Source: Nautilus pompilius
Taxonomy: Eukaryota; Mollusca; Cephalopoda; Nautilida; Nautilidae
Direction: 5' to 3'
Assembly: GCA_018389105.1 (NCBI GenBank)
Contig: JACATO010001025.1
Location: forward strand, 186,001 to 250,000
Length of the DNA stretch: 64,000 bases
Below are positions 1 to 12,240 of this stretch, piece by piece. A program made the translations under genes and the position numbers. The notes beneath the pieces are model-generated. The model did not search any database, had not been told where the DNA came from, and was given only the letters and a program-made list of their open reading frames with translations. Position 1 is the first letter of the stretch. Each line of letters opens with the position of its first letter.

Positions 1-1029
1 AATTAAAGGTAAAACAGATTTCTGTAAGAATTTAATATTGATTTAAATTTTCGTTTATCTTTTCACCAGGTGCATAAATGAAGTTTATGCCCATAGAGAG
101 GGTAGGTTGGTTGAAAAGCAAGATTATGTTTGATAGTCAGTTCTTGCTATAAAATGCTGCTTTTTAAAAAACATTTTGTACATAGTTTTAGTATTTTAGA
201 CAAAAGGAAGGTGAGACTTACAAAAAACCAGACAGGTGAATAAGTCATTTAAAAAGCAATATTTAGATTTTTTATTTTAATAATAGCTTTTTTTTTTTTT
301 TCCTGTGGAAAATTTTTTAATTATCTTGATGAAACCAAATGATCAACTCGTTTTGATGCTGAGCATTTAAATCTATGAAGAGAACCGAGAATTTTTGAGC
401 GAGTCAACTTCAGAGGAAATCTAAATGAAGTCATCGAAATAATTGTTAGCCTAACCTATCAGTAAAATGCCAATTCATGTTTAGGCCTTGTGTAAACTAG
501 ATCGCTTTTTGCTCCCTCGCCTAACCTAAGGCCATACTGCCCTCAGAAAGGGACTGAACAGAACTTCTGCTACTACTAGCAGGTTGCCATAATCTGTGAA
601 TTAGTTCCACTAAGAACGTGCACACTTTCAAAATGTACTTTGTGTGACAAAATGCAGCATAGGCCTAATAACTTTTACAAATACAACAATTCCAACAAAA
701 ACCAAATTGGTTTATATGCAACAAAACGAATCTAACTATAGAAACATTTGCATTTGCTTTCCCTTTGTTGTATATGTAGAGTCTAATGATGTAATTATAT
801 GGAGCATTTTAATATATTTGTAAAATGCACAAATTGTTAGTATGAGCTAAGCTTTGTCAATGGCTTCTCTATTTAGCGAGAGTTTGGTTTCTCTGAAACA
901 GATCTCAACTTGTATGCACTCATTTTACTTCGAGTGACATAAGTGAAACTTTCTGAAATAGCATTTCATAATCACTTCCATTTTTATCAGAATATTCCTC
1001 ATTTTATATTTCTGTTGTTATTTTTGTAG
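1..1029. other. Intron or upstream sequence of the kelch gene
   Basis: This stretch is AT-rich with stops in all frames. I see no kelch, BTB or BACK coding segment. It is most simply intron upstream of the exon at 1030. Confidence 0.5.
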
Positions 1030-1147
1030 TCTACTAAAGGCAGTAGGGATTCGGCTTTTTGGCTGAGCCCTTACGTCGAAGGGTCGGTGTCACCCGGAGA
1101 CATTCTTACAGCTGGTGTTTTTTATACAGACGACAAAAAAATATACG
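1030..1147 (+). CDS. Kelch gene exon a (first exon in window)
   Basis: The acceptor is a pyrimidine-rich TTTTTGTAG ending at 1029 and the donor is G/GTTAGT at 1148. The open frame encodes 39 codons plus one base. It contains WLSPYVEG and the start of the first visible kelch strand, FYTDDKKIYG, with the GG pair completed across the intron by exon b. The frame is supported because it joins exon b without a shift. The exon was too short to appear as a long ORF. Confidence 0.75.
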
Positions 1148-4100
1148 GTTAGTAGCGACTTTCCTCTAATTAATTAAAATAAAAGGAAGATTGTCGGAAT
1201 AATACTTAACCACTATGGCCGAATTAAAATGGTAGCATCACAGAGAAGAATTTAAAAAAAAAACCTATTTACAAACCTGAAGGTTCATAAAGCTGCCAGA
1301 CACGTCTTAAGATGAAGCGTTCTTTTGCATGCTTACATTCATTTCTTGTTTGGTTAGTGACCCTAATTTTGAAACGCCTGCAAGCATGTCTCACGTCAAC
1401 ACGTGCTTTAATATTTGTGCGAACGTTCTGCAGTCTTTCACGCCAGCCCGTCAAAACTCCACACTAAATGTCTGTCAGAGCCTTTAAACGCATCTCAAAA
1501 CTCAATGTTGTCAAGTCACTAATCATCTTTGAAGTGTCGTAAATAACCTGGATTACAAAGGAAGTTTTATTTCTGAAAGAAACTATAAGAAGCTGGATGC
1601 TGGAATTGGACTCAATTTCATGGTGTAGAATGAAAAAGAAAAAAAAACAAACAGAAAAATATAAAATCTTTATTTGTATATATTTCTTTTGCTAATACCT
1701 TTAGTCTAATTTGTAACAGTTTTTTGTTCTTAAAATGGCAGGCTGTAAAGTAAGAAAAAATCCAACCCAGCTTATAGCTATTTTTAATTATACTCAAGCT
1801 ATGTTTTGTTTTCGTCTAGCATTATATCACTTCAGCAAGACGAAGGGGAAAATGGACACTGCTGACTAAGTTACCAGCAGAAGTAATATTCTTTTGCACA
1901 GTTCTTGCTTTTAATAGGATCTATTTTATAGGTAAATTGTTCATTTTTATTATGTTTTTATAAGACAAATTTGACTGATCCTGCTACTACTTTTGCAGAA
2001 CTACTTCCATGCAATTATATTCTCTGTGTGTTTAAAGTAGTCTTTGAAAACGCATTTGCTCTAAGCATATGTAAAAAAAAAAAAAACTCACCTGGAAACT
2101 GTCTGTTGCATTCAGTCATCCGATGTAGGCCACGGCCTGGAATGCTAGCTAGATGGAGGTAGGTTGCATAGCAGCAGAAACAATAGTCAGCACAAACGTG
2201 TTGGTGCACGCTAACTGAGACAGAAATTTTCTGTTTAGCCGTGAGAAGAAACCTACACACAAGATGGACTGGAGCAGAACATCAAGAAGAAGCCTTGCCA
2301 TGGGGCAATCACCAGACTCAGCTGGATTCTGAATTTCAACATAGGCTCGTAGCCACAGCAGACTGGCCTGCCAAGCACTTAGCCATCTGCCACCAAGAGA
2401 CTTAATTTACCTCTGCAACTAAAAAGCGTGTTTTTTTAACTTGTATTATTAATTTCTTAAAGAAATTTCAATAAATTTAAACTTTTCATTGTTTTTCAAA
2501 CACAGGTAAGTGATATCATACTGTCCTGCAAGGGAGATTACAAGGAACTTTGTTTCTGTCATAGTTGTGCAAGCTGGTGTATTGTATGGCTACATGTTTG
2601 ATATTGCTACTTTCTGTATTCTCCTTTCAAAAGGTAAACAAAACAAGATGGTGATTTCCAAACTATCAATATTGAAATATTTCTTTCTTATATGCATGTC
2701 ATAATTTGTTTTCAATAATAGTGATGATATTATTAAAACTCTGGATTTCTGTTTTATCATTGATGATTTAGTAAAGAAATATAGTATTGTTTTGTAAGAT
2801 TAGTCAAGTGAGCTTGGCAATTTGCTGCATATAATTATTTCTTTGCCTGAACTGGCATATCTTTTAAGTGCTTTATTTTTTCTATTATCTTGTATAGGGG
2901 GAGAAACACCATCAAGTGAACACATTAATATCAAAAACACCGTTCACTGCTACAATTTACTGAAAAGAAAATGGGAGGTCACTCCATCTCTCGCACACAA
3001 CCGATCCAGGCATTGTGCTTGTGTACTCGATGATATCATCTATGTCATTGGTGGAATAGATCAGGATACAAAGTATGAACTTGGATTGATGTGTTGCTGA
3101 CATAAAAATAGGATTTTATGTGTTTTTTTTTTTTTTGGAATTTAGAATATTTTAAATTTTGAAGGTTTAAAGTTATTTTTATACCATATTTCTCTAAAAA
3201 CTAACTTTGAAATCTCCAACTATTAAATAAAAGTACAGTATTTTGTTCCCAGGATCACTAAATTATGTAGATCTGTATTTGTTTCTAGTACAGCTCAACT
3301 ACATACATTTCACGTTGTTTCTCCTGCTGCCATACTACATGGATCTCACTTTATTTCCAGTGTCACTGGGCTGAATGTTATCAGCTCTGCTGTGTCACAT
3401 AGTTGTCCCTTAATTTCTAGTACTGCTAAACTAAAAGATCGCATTTAGTTTGCAGTATTGGTAAAATAACGACGTTTCATTATGTTCCCAACATTGTCCA
3501 GAATGAATACATTTTTTCTTTGTTTACATGGCTTTCATTTCTGTCCAGGACTGCTGGATTACATAGATCTCACCTTGCTTCCAACATCACTGAACTAAAT
3601 ACATTTTATCAATACCCCTAAAATACATCATAAGATCCCACTTCTGGTTTTGCTGTACTACTATGTTTCCAGTAATGTTTAACTCATTAGTATTGTATGT
3701 TTACAGAAGCACTGAACTCCATCTCACTGTTTCTATTGCTGCTACATTGGTGAAAACAAGGAGACTCTGAGTAGAAAAGCATGCGAGATCAGTTAGATTA
3801 AAGTCAGCATCCACAGATCAGGCTTGGTCATGTGATCATCATGTGCAATGGACACTGAGTGGCCATCATTGGTCATGAGCAGCAGGGGGTGATAAGAGAA
3901 ACCTCAACAACCGGGCAAACTCAATGTTGAGATTAGTAAAATCTGGGTGCCTCGGATAACTGAAAGGAAGGTTTACATATCCAAAAAAAGTGCTATCTAA
4001 TCTGGAAGATGCTCTGATGATGGCAATGATGGGGAAATTCCCAAGCCGCATCACCAATAGATTTCACTCTGTTTTTATCACCGCTGAACTAAATAGATCA

Positions 4101-7100
4101 CATTCTGCTTCTCCCATTTTTCGATATATTCCTTGATTTCAGTGTTCTGGATACAGTGGAATGTTATGATGGCCGAAGGAAAAGATGGAAACTGTCTGGA
4201 AACCTATGCCAAGGAAGACTTTCTGCAGGAGCCATTGGGTTCGACGACAAATTGTTCATTGCCGGAGGATTTGTGTCGGCTGGCACTGGAGAGAAGCTGG
4301 AGATAAAATACACCAGTTCAGTCGAGTGTTATGACAAGACCACAGGAAAGTAAGTATGGAAACACATCATCAATTTATAGTCCTTGAAAGAAACTTCTAA
4401 TTAAACTGATACTTAAGTTAGCTACTGTTATCAATGACCTGTACACCACACATGAAACATTTGTAACAAAAGAAATCTTAGATCTAGCATATTTTTTGTA
4501 GTCAAACCAGCAACATTCCAAGAGAAACGTTTAAACCTGAAAGATATACAGCCCTGGTCAGAATTTTTGCATCAATCCTAGGATTTTCTGATTTTTGCTT
4601 GATAAAGTTGATTGATTGAGCCTGCTGAATTTGCATAAAGTGCACGCTGCTTTGTATTTATTTTTCTGCATACTTATTGGTAAAATGACCAAAAATGGTA
4701 TAACATGAAATCCTACATGTAAACACACAGTTTCTGAAAAGGCCTCATGGCAGTGAGTGTAAACTCAGTTGGAAGTGCCCATAGATACAGTGTCAAGGCA
4801 TATGAGCAGGATTTGAAGATATATTTTGGTTTTTGCTGTTTTTAGGGTGATGCATAATGGCATGGTTTTGTCACAGCATCACTGATGAAGGTTTTCCAGG
4901 TTTTACCATGGCAGTGACATTCCAACTAACTTCACAATACTATCCGGCCACAGAACCACAAGAGATCTGTGGCAATCTGTCGCCAACTCTGGTCACACTC
5001 TATTATAACACAAACTTGGGTAAACGGAGAAACATCACGAGATAGGTGTGTTGATAGTGCACATAGGTTATCTACGCACTGGACATCACTTTTATTCATG
5101 AGTGCACCAGACATATGCAAATATTATCAGGTACATTCATTTATCCAAGTGGCCAAATTACTATGGCTGGACACTGTATAAAAAAGAAATTAAGAAATAT
5201 AGAGTGAAAGATGGAAATAAATAAATACTCAAAATATGGACTGAACTCTAAATATAAATCATGAAGGTAAAAAAAAAAAAAGAAAAGGTTTTAGGTTTCT
5301 TGTAACTTCAAAAAGAACTGTGAAGAATACAATAATGATACTTGTAGCAATATTTACAAATCACTGGCAATACATGTATCAATCTTTTTAAGTAAATGTG
5401 AGTGTATCTGATGTAAATACGGTCTTTGGTTATCTTTGCTTGAAAAACTAGCAGATTTTGTTGATACAGGGAGATTCTAGTATGTATTGAATGGGAGTAA
5501 TTGTTTATTTTACCTGTGAATAGCTTTTGACAGTCATTAAAATGCAAAAAAAAATGTACATGGAAATAGTAGCATGGCATTTTTTCTCAGTAAACTTTGC
5601 AATAATATTGGTGTCAGGGATTTATGAGAAAGGTTGAGATCTTTGGCCATCTGTCACTGATCGGCCACACTCTGAACGGCTTATAACTTGATTTCTGCTA
5701 GATGGAGAAGTATTACAGGACCCATCTGTTTTTGGTATGATGACAATACACCATGGTTATCTTTGCACATCATTGTATAATTACATAATCATGCGTGAAA
5801 TATATAAATATTGTTCAGATAGATTCATTTATGGGTTGTTCAACCTAATATACAGCATGGAATTATATATATATATATTGTAGCTATGGGTTCTTGAAGG
5901 AAACATCCCATACATTGTATATAATCAGTTTGTTAGAACATATCTTAGTATATGAGTATTAGAAAAAATATACAAGACAAAATGTCTTATAATAAATTTT
6001 TGATGGAACTGTGATCACAAGATATTTAAGTATCAATTTCAGAATTATGGTTGCCAGTGTATATGGAGTTAGGATCATAATAATCTGATCTGGTTTGTTT
6101 CTAGATGTTTTGTACATTCCGAAATTTTCCCGATCCGGTGTTACTGCTCCATGATCAATATTTTGGGAAGGATGTACCTGTGTGGTGGATATACCTGGGT
6201 GTATGGCAAGGAACTGAGTTATAATGGCATTGAGCAGTACAGCAAAGGCGAGTGGGCTGTTGTATCTAAAATTCAGAGGCCAAGGTATGGAGCAGGAGTC
6301 TTTTCTGAAGGTAAGAAAGCAACATTGGCTGGAATGCCTTTATTGTTTAAATCATGGCACTTTAAAATTAGAACAACCACAAATCCAAAGAATTTTTCTT
6401 GAAAGTGTTAGCTCTATTTAGCTTATAAATGAGCCCAAAAGGGTGTCATGGCAATAGATATATCTCATCCCATCCTTGATTATGATTAACAACTGGATCT
6501 ATCTTTTTATAATGCACACAAGAAAACTTTACTTCAAGTTGCTGTATTTCTTGTACCTTGATCAAACAATGGTACAGCAACAAACTCATCGCCACAGACT
6601 CTTCTGCATGTTTTGCATCCAACTGTATTTGAGATTTATTACTTTACAACAACAGCGTGAAGCAATTTTTAAATTTTTTTTTTGTCTCTGCATCTGAAGA
6701 TATTTTGTGATTTATTTATTCCTGCGTTGCCCTTCTGCTTGGTACACCTTTCTAAAAGGGTTGGAAGCAGAAGACATTTTGTAATGCAACTTAGCACAAG
6801 CATACATTGTGCGTACTCTCCTTTTTCATATTTTTTCTACTCAAAAATTGCTAAGAATCAAGGTATACAAAATTGATGTCATGATGTTGTTAGGCACCAT
6901 ACAGAAAGCAAAGTTGGAATGTGTATAAACTATAATTTAGCTGGACATTAATGTTGGCAAATGTCAAATTTATCATTAAATAATGACATCGCATAGGGTC
7001 AATAGCAACATCCCTCAAAAAACAAAGATTTTTAGTTATTTAGATAGTGGGTGCATAATCTGATATTTTTCTCCAAAGTGGCAAATTGATGGTCAAAAAT

Positions 7101-8735
7101 CCTTCAGTATCTTTTCTGAGAGCCTCTAGCATGAACGACAGCTTGATATCAGTGACCCATGCTTTTGTAGTCTTTGAATGGTAATCAGGACCACTTTGTA
7201 CCATTTACCTACAAAGGCATCAGCAAGTTCCTGCAAAGTCTGCGGTAACATAGGATTTCTTGCAATAGCAACCTAAGCGTGTTTCAAATTTGTCCAGAGA
7301 ATGAGATGCCTACTCTATATGGACAATAATTTTCTTTGTCTCCAGGTACTGGTTGACTATGCTGGCACAATGTGGACAGGTGTTATCATTCTTTAACCCA
7401 AACAGCACAAGTATATTGGCCTCATAAACATCAAGGATATTATTCCTGTATCTTAAGCTTGTCCCGATGCTATTCTGGAAAACATAAAGTTCAATCTTTC
7501 CATCTCCCAGTTAATCTTTTCCTAAACCATCAACGGTCCACCTTCATGGCGACCATGCTGTTCAGCATGTTAGCATCTTGAAACCTCTATTTTGGTCTTC
7601 TCCACACAGGCATGTCATCCATAAAGTCCAGGCAATTTGAGGCCTCAAATTTTGGGTGTAGGTACTTCAAAACCGTGCCACATGTCAAGCTAAAGCCATT
7701 GTTTTTTCCTGTGCAGTGTTGGGCACCCCAGCTACAGGTATTGTCTTTGCTTTGTGCCTGGTGATGAGTTCCTGCCTGATGTTGTGAGATGTATTCCACA
7801 TATGAACAGTTTCTATAACTTGGGTTTTTCTTTTTCCTGAGACTTATTTGACATAGCCCACAAATTCCAAACAAATGCAGGCACATTTTAGCTATACAAC
7901 ATTTTCTCCAAGTCAGACATTCTGTTTTGCATCCAAGACAGAGAGTGATATCTTTCTTGACAAATTCTAAATAAAATTAAAAGGAAGCCATGTATTTTTT
8001 TTGTTGTTGGATAATTGCTGTTTTGCAAGAACCTCTAAATAGTGGCTATCCAAATACCTTTAGCATTACTTGGCATGGCATTTCCAACAAAATCTAATCA
8101 TTTGTCATGAACCAATACTTCCTCAATGCATTTATCTTTGGTACAGTCTGTCTTATTTTAATAATTTGGATTTAATTCACTAAAGTTTAACTAAATAATT
8201 TTATTATTACATGAAATATTCAATTATTTTACTTTCATCTTTTTTTTTGTCATTCATTCAGAAATATTCAGTACATGCGATTGCTAAAACACCTTGGTTT
8301 CTTTATAGTTATGGTTGTAGAATTCCAGTTTTTTTACCAAAAAAATAAAAACCTGGGAATGCAATTTATGAATGTTCAGGGACGCTAACGCTAATGGACT
8401 CCAGTGGCAATTTAAAACTTAAAAAAAAGTTACTAAAAATGCATGTTGATATGATGTTGCATCCATAAAAGAAATTTTGATTATGAACCACATTAACATC
8501 TGTTCAAGACTACAGGCATAACAAGAGAGATCTCATTTACCTCTAAATCTAATTCTGTTCTGTTTATACCTGTCCAGGCTCTAATATTTACATGGTTGGT
8601 GGGAGCTGCATACAGCTGAACGAGGTTCTTCGCGACATTGAAGGCGTCAACTTAGAAACCAAAGAGACGCTCACTATGCCTCACCTGCCACTACCTGGAA
8701 CTTTCCTCAGCTGTCATTTGATGCCCAATGAATGA
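1030..8735 (+). CDS. Kelch-repeat protein, 3' portion (five exons, partial at 5' end)
   Basis: The CDS joins 1030-1147, 2898-3072, 4143-4349, 6105-6310 and 8578-8735, giving 287 residues and a TGA stop. Every junction is GT-AG and the phases agree (1, 2, 2, 1). The protein reads as about five kelch repeats, each with the double-glycine strand followed by a conserved Tyr and Trp: IYGGGE then HCYNLLKRKW, IYVIGGI then VECYDGRRKRW, LFIAGGF then VECYDKTTGK, MYLCGGY then IEQYSKGEW, and IYMVGGS. Kelch repeats form a beta-propeller that binds partner proteins, often as the substrate adaptor of a BTB-Kelch/Cullin-3 ligase. No BTB or BACK domain is visible, so the ligase role is inference; those domains may lie upstream of the window. 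Five repeats at the C-terminus would leave one blade to be supplied from upstream if the propeller has six. I cannot assign an orthologue. Confidence 0.9.
2898..3072 (+). CDS. Kelch gene exon b
   Basis: The acceptor is TTGTATAG (ends 2897) and the donor is AAA/GTATGA (3073). The exon completes GGGE, then encodes HCYNLLKRKWEV (end of one kelch repeat) and HCACVLDDIIYVIGGIDQD (start of the next). The open frame reads through into the intron and stops soon after, so the donor was chosen because it restores frame with exon c. Confidence 0.88.
3230..3752 (+). repeat. Degenerate ~36 bp tandem repeat in intron 2, units ending in splice-acceptor-like sequence
   Basis: About a dozen diverged units of 34-38 bp follow each other. 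Each carries a version of CTGAACTACATAGATCTCAC, then a T-rich run ending in TTTCCAG, TTTCTAG or TTTGCAG (ends near 3252, 3288, 3360, 3420, 3455, 3549 and 3672). Further copies at about 4046-4115 lie directly before the real exon c acceptor. The two blocks are separated by about 290 bp of unrelated sequence. Confidence 0.7.
3753..4046. other. Unrelated ~290 bp block splitting the intron 2 tandem repeat
   Basis: The ~36 bp repeat pattern stops near 3753 and resumes near 4046. The sequence between shows no relation to the repeat, which suggests an insertion into the array. I see no clear terminal repeats, poly(A) tail or coding remnant, so the type is unknown. Confidence 0.35.
4143..4349 (+). 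CDS. Kelch gene exon c
   Basis: The acceptor is CTTGATTTCAG (ends 4142) and the donor is AA/GTAAGT (4350). It encodes VLDTVECYDGRRKRWKL, a second IGFDDKLFIAGGF strand and VECYDKTTGK. This is the clearest kelch exon. Its acceptor lies just after the last copy of the degenerate intronic repeat described below. Confidence 0.92.
6105..6310 (+). CDS. Kelch gene exon d
   Basis: The acceptor is TTTGTTTCTAG (ends 6104) and the donor is GAAG/GTAAGA (6311). It encodes GRMYLCGGYTWVYG, then IEQYSKGEWAVV and RPRYGAGVFSEG, the start of the last repeat. It enters in phase 2 and leaves in phase 1. Confidence 0.9.
7080..7890 (-). pseudogene. Degraded Tc1-like transposase, antisense in intron 4 of the kelch gene
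   Basis: The minus strand, read across several frames, gives ordered Tc1-type transposase fragments: CLDFMDDMPVWRRPK (about 7650-7592); EQHGRHEGGPLMV, matching the GGGSVMVWG region; RYRNNILDVYEAN (about 7452-7415); NDNTCPHCASIVNQYLE, matching the second catalytic Asp region (about 7390-7340); and PQTLQELADAFV (about 7246-7210), followed by TIQRL. Multiple stops and frameshifts make it non-functional. I could not locate the TIRs. It was inserted opposite to the host gene's transcription. Confidence 0.75.
8578..8735 (+). CDS. Kelch gene terminal exon
   Basis: The acceptor is CCTGTCCAG (ends 8577). The exon completes the last visible blade (SNIYMVGGS, then an LRDIEGVNLE segment). It ends in HLMPNE followed by TGA at 8733-8735. 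The final repeat lacks the usual Tyr-Trp pair, as C-terminal kelch repeats often do. Confidence 0.88.
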
Positions 8736-9206
8736 GAAAAGAAAGGAAATTTTTACCTGTTTTTGTTGTTCACACCATATAAAAAATCTTACTGCTTCTC
8801 TTCTACAGCTATTTTTTGTTTTTGTTTTAGTCTTTTAACTACAAAAAAAAAAAAAATCACAAAGTAGATTAATATTACTGTTATTATGACTACCTAGAAG
8901 GGAATTTTAGAGATTCCACAAACAATTCCTTCCTTAAATCAATGCATTGGATTATTTGTTTGGCGTTGTTAATTATGTACACGTATGTTTAAATTAATTT
9001 GATTGCGTCATTGTTCAATACTGCATATAAATTATAACCTGTATGGAAGAATATACGAAATTATCTGTTTTTGAATTATACCTGGCATCGTTAACGTTGG
9101 AGACCACCTAATGTGATTCTGTAATTTTTGTGTTCTATCAATTTTTTAGACATGGGTAGTATTTAATTATTTTCTTACTTATTATAAAGCCTGATTGCAA
9201 AATAAA
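8736..9206 (+). other. Probable 3' UTR with poly(A) signal of the kelch gene
   Basis: AT-rich sequence follows the TGA. A canonical AATAAA occurs at 9201-9206, about 470 bases after the stop. Other A-rich runs around 8840 are not signals. The exact cleavage site is not visible. Confidence 0.5.
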
Positions 9207-10249
9207 AAGAGGAATGGTTCACGTTAAAACACGAATAACAATAATGGAAGAATCTTTAATGATTTGAACTTTCCAGGCTTGAAAAAATTGAAAACGACAT
9301 TTACAGGAAGAAAGGTGGAAGAATATTTTTCAGATAAAGCGGAGTAAAATTTTGTAGTTATCTAATTTAGAAAATAATTTGTTATGAAAGAATATCTTTT
9401 CTCATCAGAAACGGATGTTTTCAAAAGAAAAGAACAAAGAAAAATAGGTCATTTTTAGAAATACGAAATAAAAATTCTATAATTTAAGGGAGATAACTCT
9501 CGCTGCAATTTAAATTGATTTTTACTTCTACAGATTTTAATGGTGTTATCGTTATGTTAATCTTATGTTCTTAATATTTTAATTTTAGTTTAGTTACAGT
9601 TCTCCGGAGATAGAGATAATTAATACTAATCTCTCTCTCTCTCTCTCTCACAACGGGCGTTTCTTGTGATGTAGCGTGGGAAAAATATTACAGTGAATGT
9701 ATGTGCTAAAATAGTTCACGCAGTCTGTAAATCGATGATTGCCGATGATGTTTATGTTTTCAAGTAACAGTTATTATCTCATTAAATCATTTTCGCATGA
9801 AATATGAACTTATGGCACATAATGAAAAATATGCATATATATATTTATTAATTATTGCTTTAAATTAGTAGCTTTTATTTGTCTTTGAATATTCAGCTGG
9901 TGAAATCAGATTTTTTTTCTTTTTTGTTTATTTAATTAACATAATTTTTGTTTGAATATTTTTTGTCAATTAAACTAAAGACCACATATAAAGATATAGG
10001 GGAGACTATTCTCGTGTTTTGTGGCAATTGTGCTTGCACGAGTTCTGTTTCCTTCTAAACAAGAATTAAGGACAAACACGAAGCGTACATCGTTTGTCGG
10101 ATAAACTACATTGTAACATCAAGGATCAAGCCGAAAAAGCAGATTATCTTTGATTTAATTGGATCTGATGTAGTGTTTACTTTCGATTTCATTTTACCTT
10201 TGCCCAGAATAAGTAATATGTATAAATTGTATTTAGATAAAATATTTGG

Positions 10250-10250
<1 letters not shown>

Positions 10251-10306
<56 letters not shown>
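10251..10306. repeat. (TTA)n microsatellite
   Basis: An uninterrupted run of about 18 TTA/ATT units. Any ORF across it is low-complexity poly-leucine and is not a gene. Confidence 0.95.
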
Positions 10307-10455
10307 GATTATTGGTAGTGGTGGTAGTAGTTTTAAAAATATGACAAAATTTAAATCACATTTTTAGTATTTCTTGAGACATGAGTATAAACTCTTTATG
10401 TAGTAAGGTAACTGGATTGTTTCCCTTGAAACTTTAATTGGTTTATTAGTATTTA

Positions 10456-10499
10456 CAACAACAACAACAACAATAATAATAATAATAATAATAATAATA
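10456..10499. repeat. (CAA)n(TAA)n compound microsatellite
   Basis: About six CAA units pass directly into about nine AAT/TAA units. Confidence 0.95.
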
Positions 10500-11727
10500 C
10501 ACCAACTAAAATAAGAGCTCATAAAATGTGAGTTTCCCATGGAAATATGTCATTCATAGAGAAAAAAAAATTTTTGGTAGTAGAGATTATTTCACGTCAC
10601 GTGTTCCGAAGGTATACATATATAGATTCAATATAATTTTTAGAATTTATGTGATAATGGAGTCTGTGTACGCATTGGTAATGTAAAAGGATAATTCTGA
10701 TGTAGAAGAAATCGTGCAGAGATGAACTACTTGTCTTTTATTTCTTATTATCAGGCGAAGTTCTCTCTAAGTTGATTTACAAAGAAAACACGTCATTAAA
10801 AAAGTAAGAATCAAATACATCAAAGCAACTGTAATGTATAACAAAGGACTCGTCAATTTATACTTATGTGCGCGCCGCAGGTATGCCAATAGTTTCCGGT
10901 TAACTCATCGTAAGTGTTGTGACCCAAGATCGATATTTTACTCCAGTGTGCTATACAAACCTACCGGCCTCTGTTGTATCTATCCATCGACCTGAATTCT
11001 CATCAATACCCGGTGAGTAGTTGAAATTGATTTGCTTTGAGTTTCCGGCGAGTGGGTGACTGTTTACGATATCGAACCGGAACCCTCGGGGTTGATATTA
11101 ATCCGGGTAGGTGAAAGAAAAGTCTGACGGTGCGTTGAGTTGCGCGTGTCTCATTCTACCTGAGATCTTATTGTCTGCGAGTTAAAACCTGGCTTTAAGT
11201 TTCTGGTTACTGGGTCATATCATGTTTTACTGAAGTCACACGTTTGCGGTCACTCGGTAAACTAATAACAGGTTTAAATTATTCAATTTTTTAAAAAAAA
11301 AAACCAACAAACGTTTTGATGTTAAAACTGATTTTGCTGTGCAAAAGAAAACAACTATCACCGTAACTTTGGTTTATTTAGTATATTTAGATATTATGTT
11401 ATAGTGGAAGGGACGTAATTATGTTGGATCCGTTAGCTTTCTATAGTAAATTAGTACATTTTAATGGTATATATAGATGATGACATAATGCTTCAAAAGA
11501 CGTAACACCGGTTGCCTTAATTATCAGTCAGTTATGAATCTGTACATTTTGAATAGTATATTTACATTATGATGGAGGAAATTAAAATTTGGTTGTATTT
11601 GTTAACATTCAGAAAAAAGAGCCAAAAAAATTCCACGTTTTTATCAAATTTTGTTCTTGGTGCAATTGATATTTATCAAAATAAGCCAATGATATGGCGA
11701 TGTAACATTTAGTTACATCATTCACTG

Positions 11728-11731
<4 letters not shown>

Positions 11732-11762
<31 letters not shown>

Positions 11763-11765
11763 ATG

Positions 11766-11806
<41 letters not shown>
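11732..11806. repeat. (GAT)n(TTA)n compound microsatellite
   Basis: About nine GAT units, a short spacer, then about thirteen TTA units. Confidence 0.95.
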
Positions 11807-11809
<3 letters not shown>

Positions 11810-11962
11810 GTGTTGATTTTTGGACAATATGGTAAAAAAGCAGTTTTAAATAGCGCCGATTTATTCTGTGATTTAGAATTTATTAAGGCAAAGTTTTACT
11901 ATAATGCAAATTAAAAGCGAGGGGGGATGAAAAAACGAAATAGAGGAGAGTCTTCAAAAAGA

Positions 11963-12092
11963 AGATCTCTCTCTCTTCTCTCGGATCGCTCTCGAGACTC
12001 TCTCTCTTCTCGCTCTCTCTCTCTCTCTCGAGAGATCGCTCTCTCTCCTCTCTCTCCTCTCTCTCTCGAGATCTCTCTCTCTCTCTCTCTTC

Positions 12093-12126
<34 letters not shown>

Positions 12127-12194
12127 AGAGCTCTCTCTCTCTCCTCTCTCTCTCTCTTCTCTCTCTCTCTTCTCTCTCTCTCTCTCTCTGTCTC

Positions 12195-12237
<43 letters not shown>

Positions 12238-12240
12238 CTC
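11963..12240. repeat. Imperfect CT-rich tract with CTCGAG palindromes
   Basis: About 280 bp of nearly pure pyrimidine on the + strand. It is broken by short CTCGAGA palindromes near 11990, 12028 and 12065 and by AGAGCTCTCT near 12127. Long open frames on both strands here are Ser/Leu- or Arg/Glu-rich artefacts of the repeat. It lacks the TGACGTCA motif of the later arrays. Confidence 0.9.

Noticed and set aside
3230-4115. CRISPR-like regular repeat
   Set aside because: Units are diverged and contiguous with no spacers, and the DNA is eukaryotic; it is a tandem repeat.
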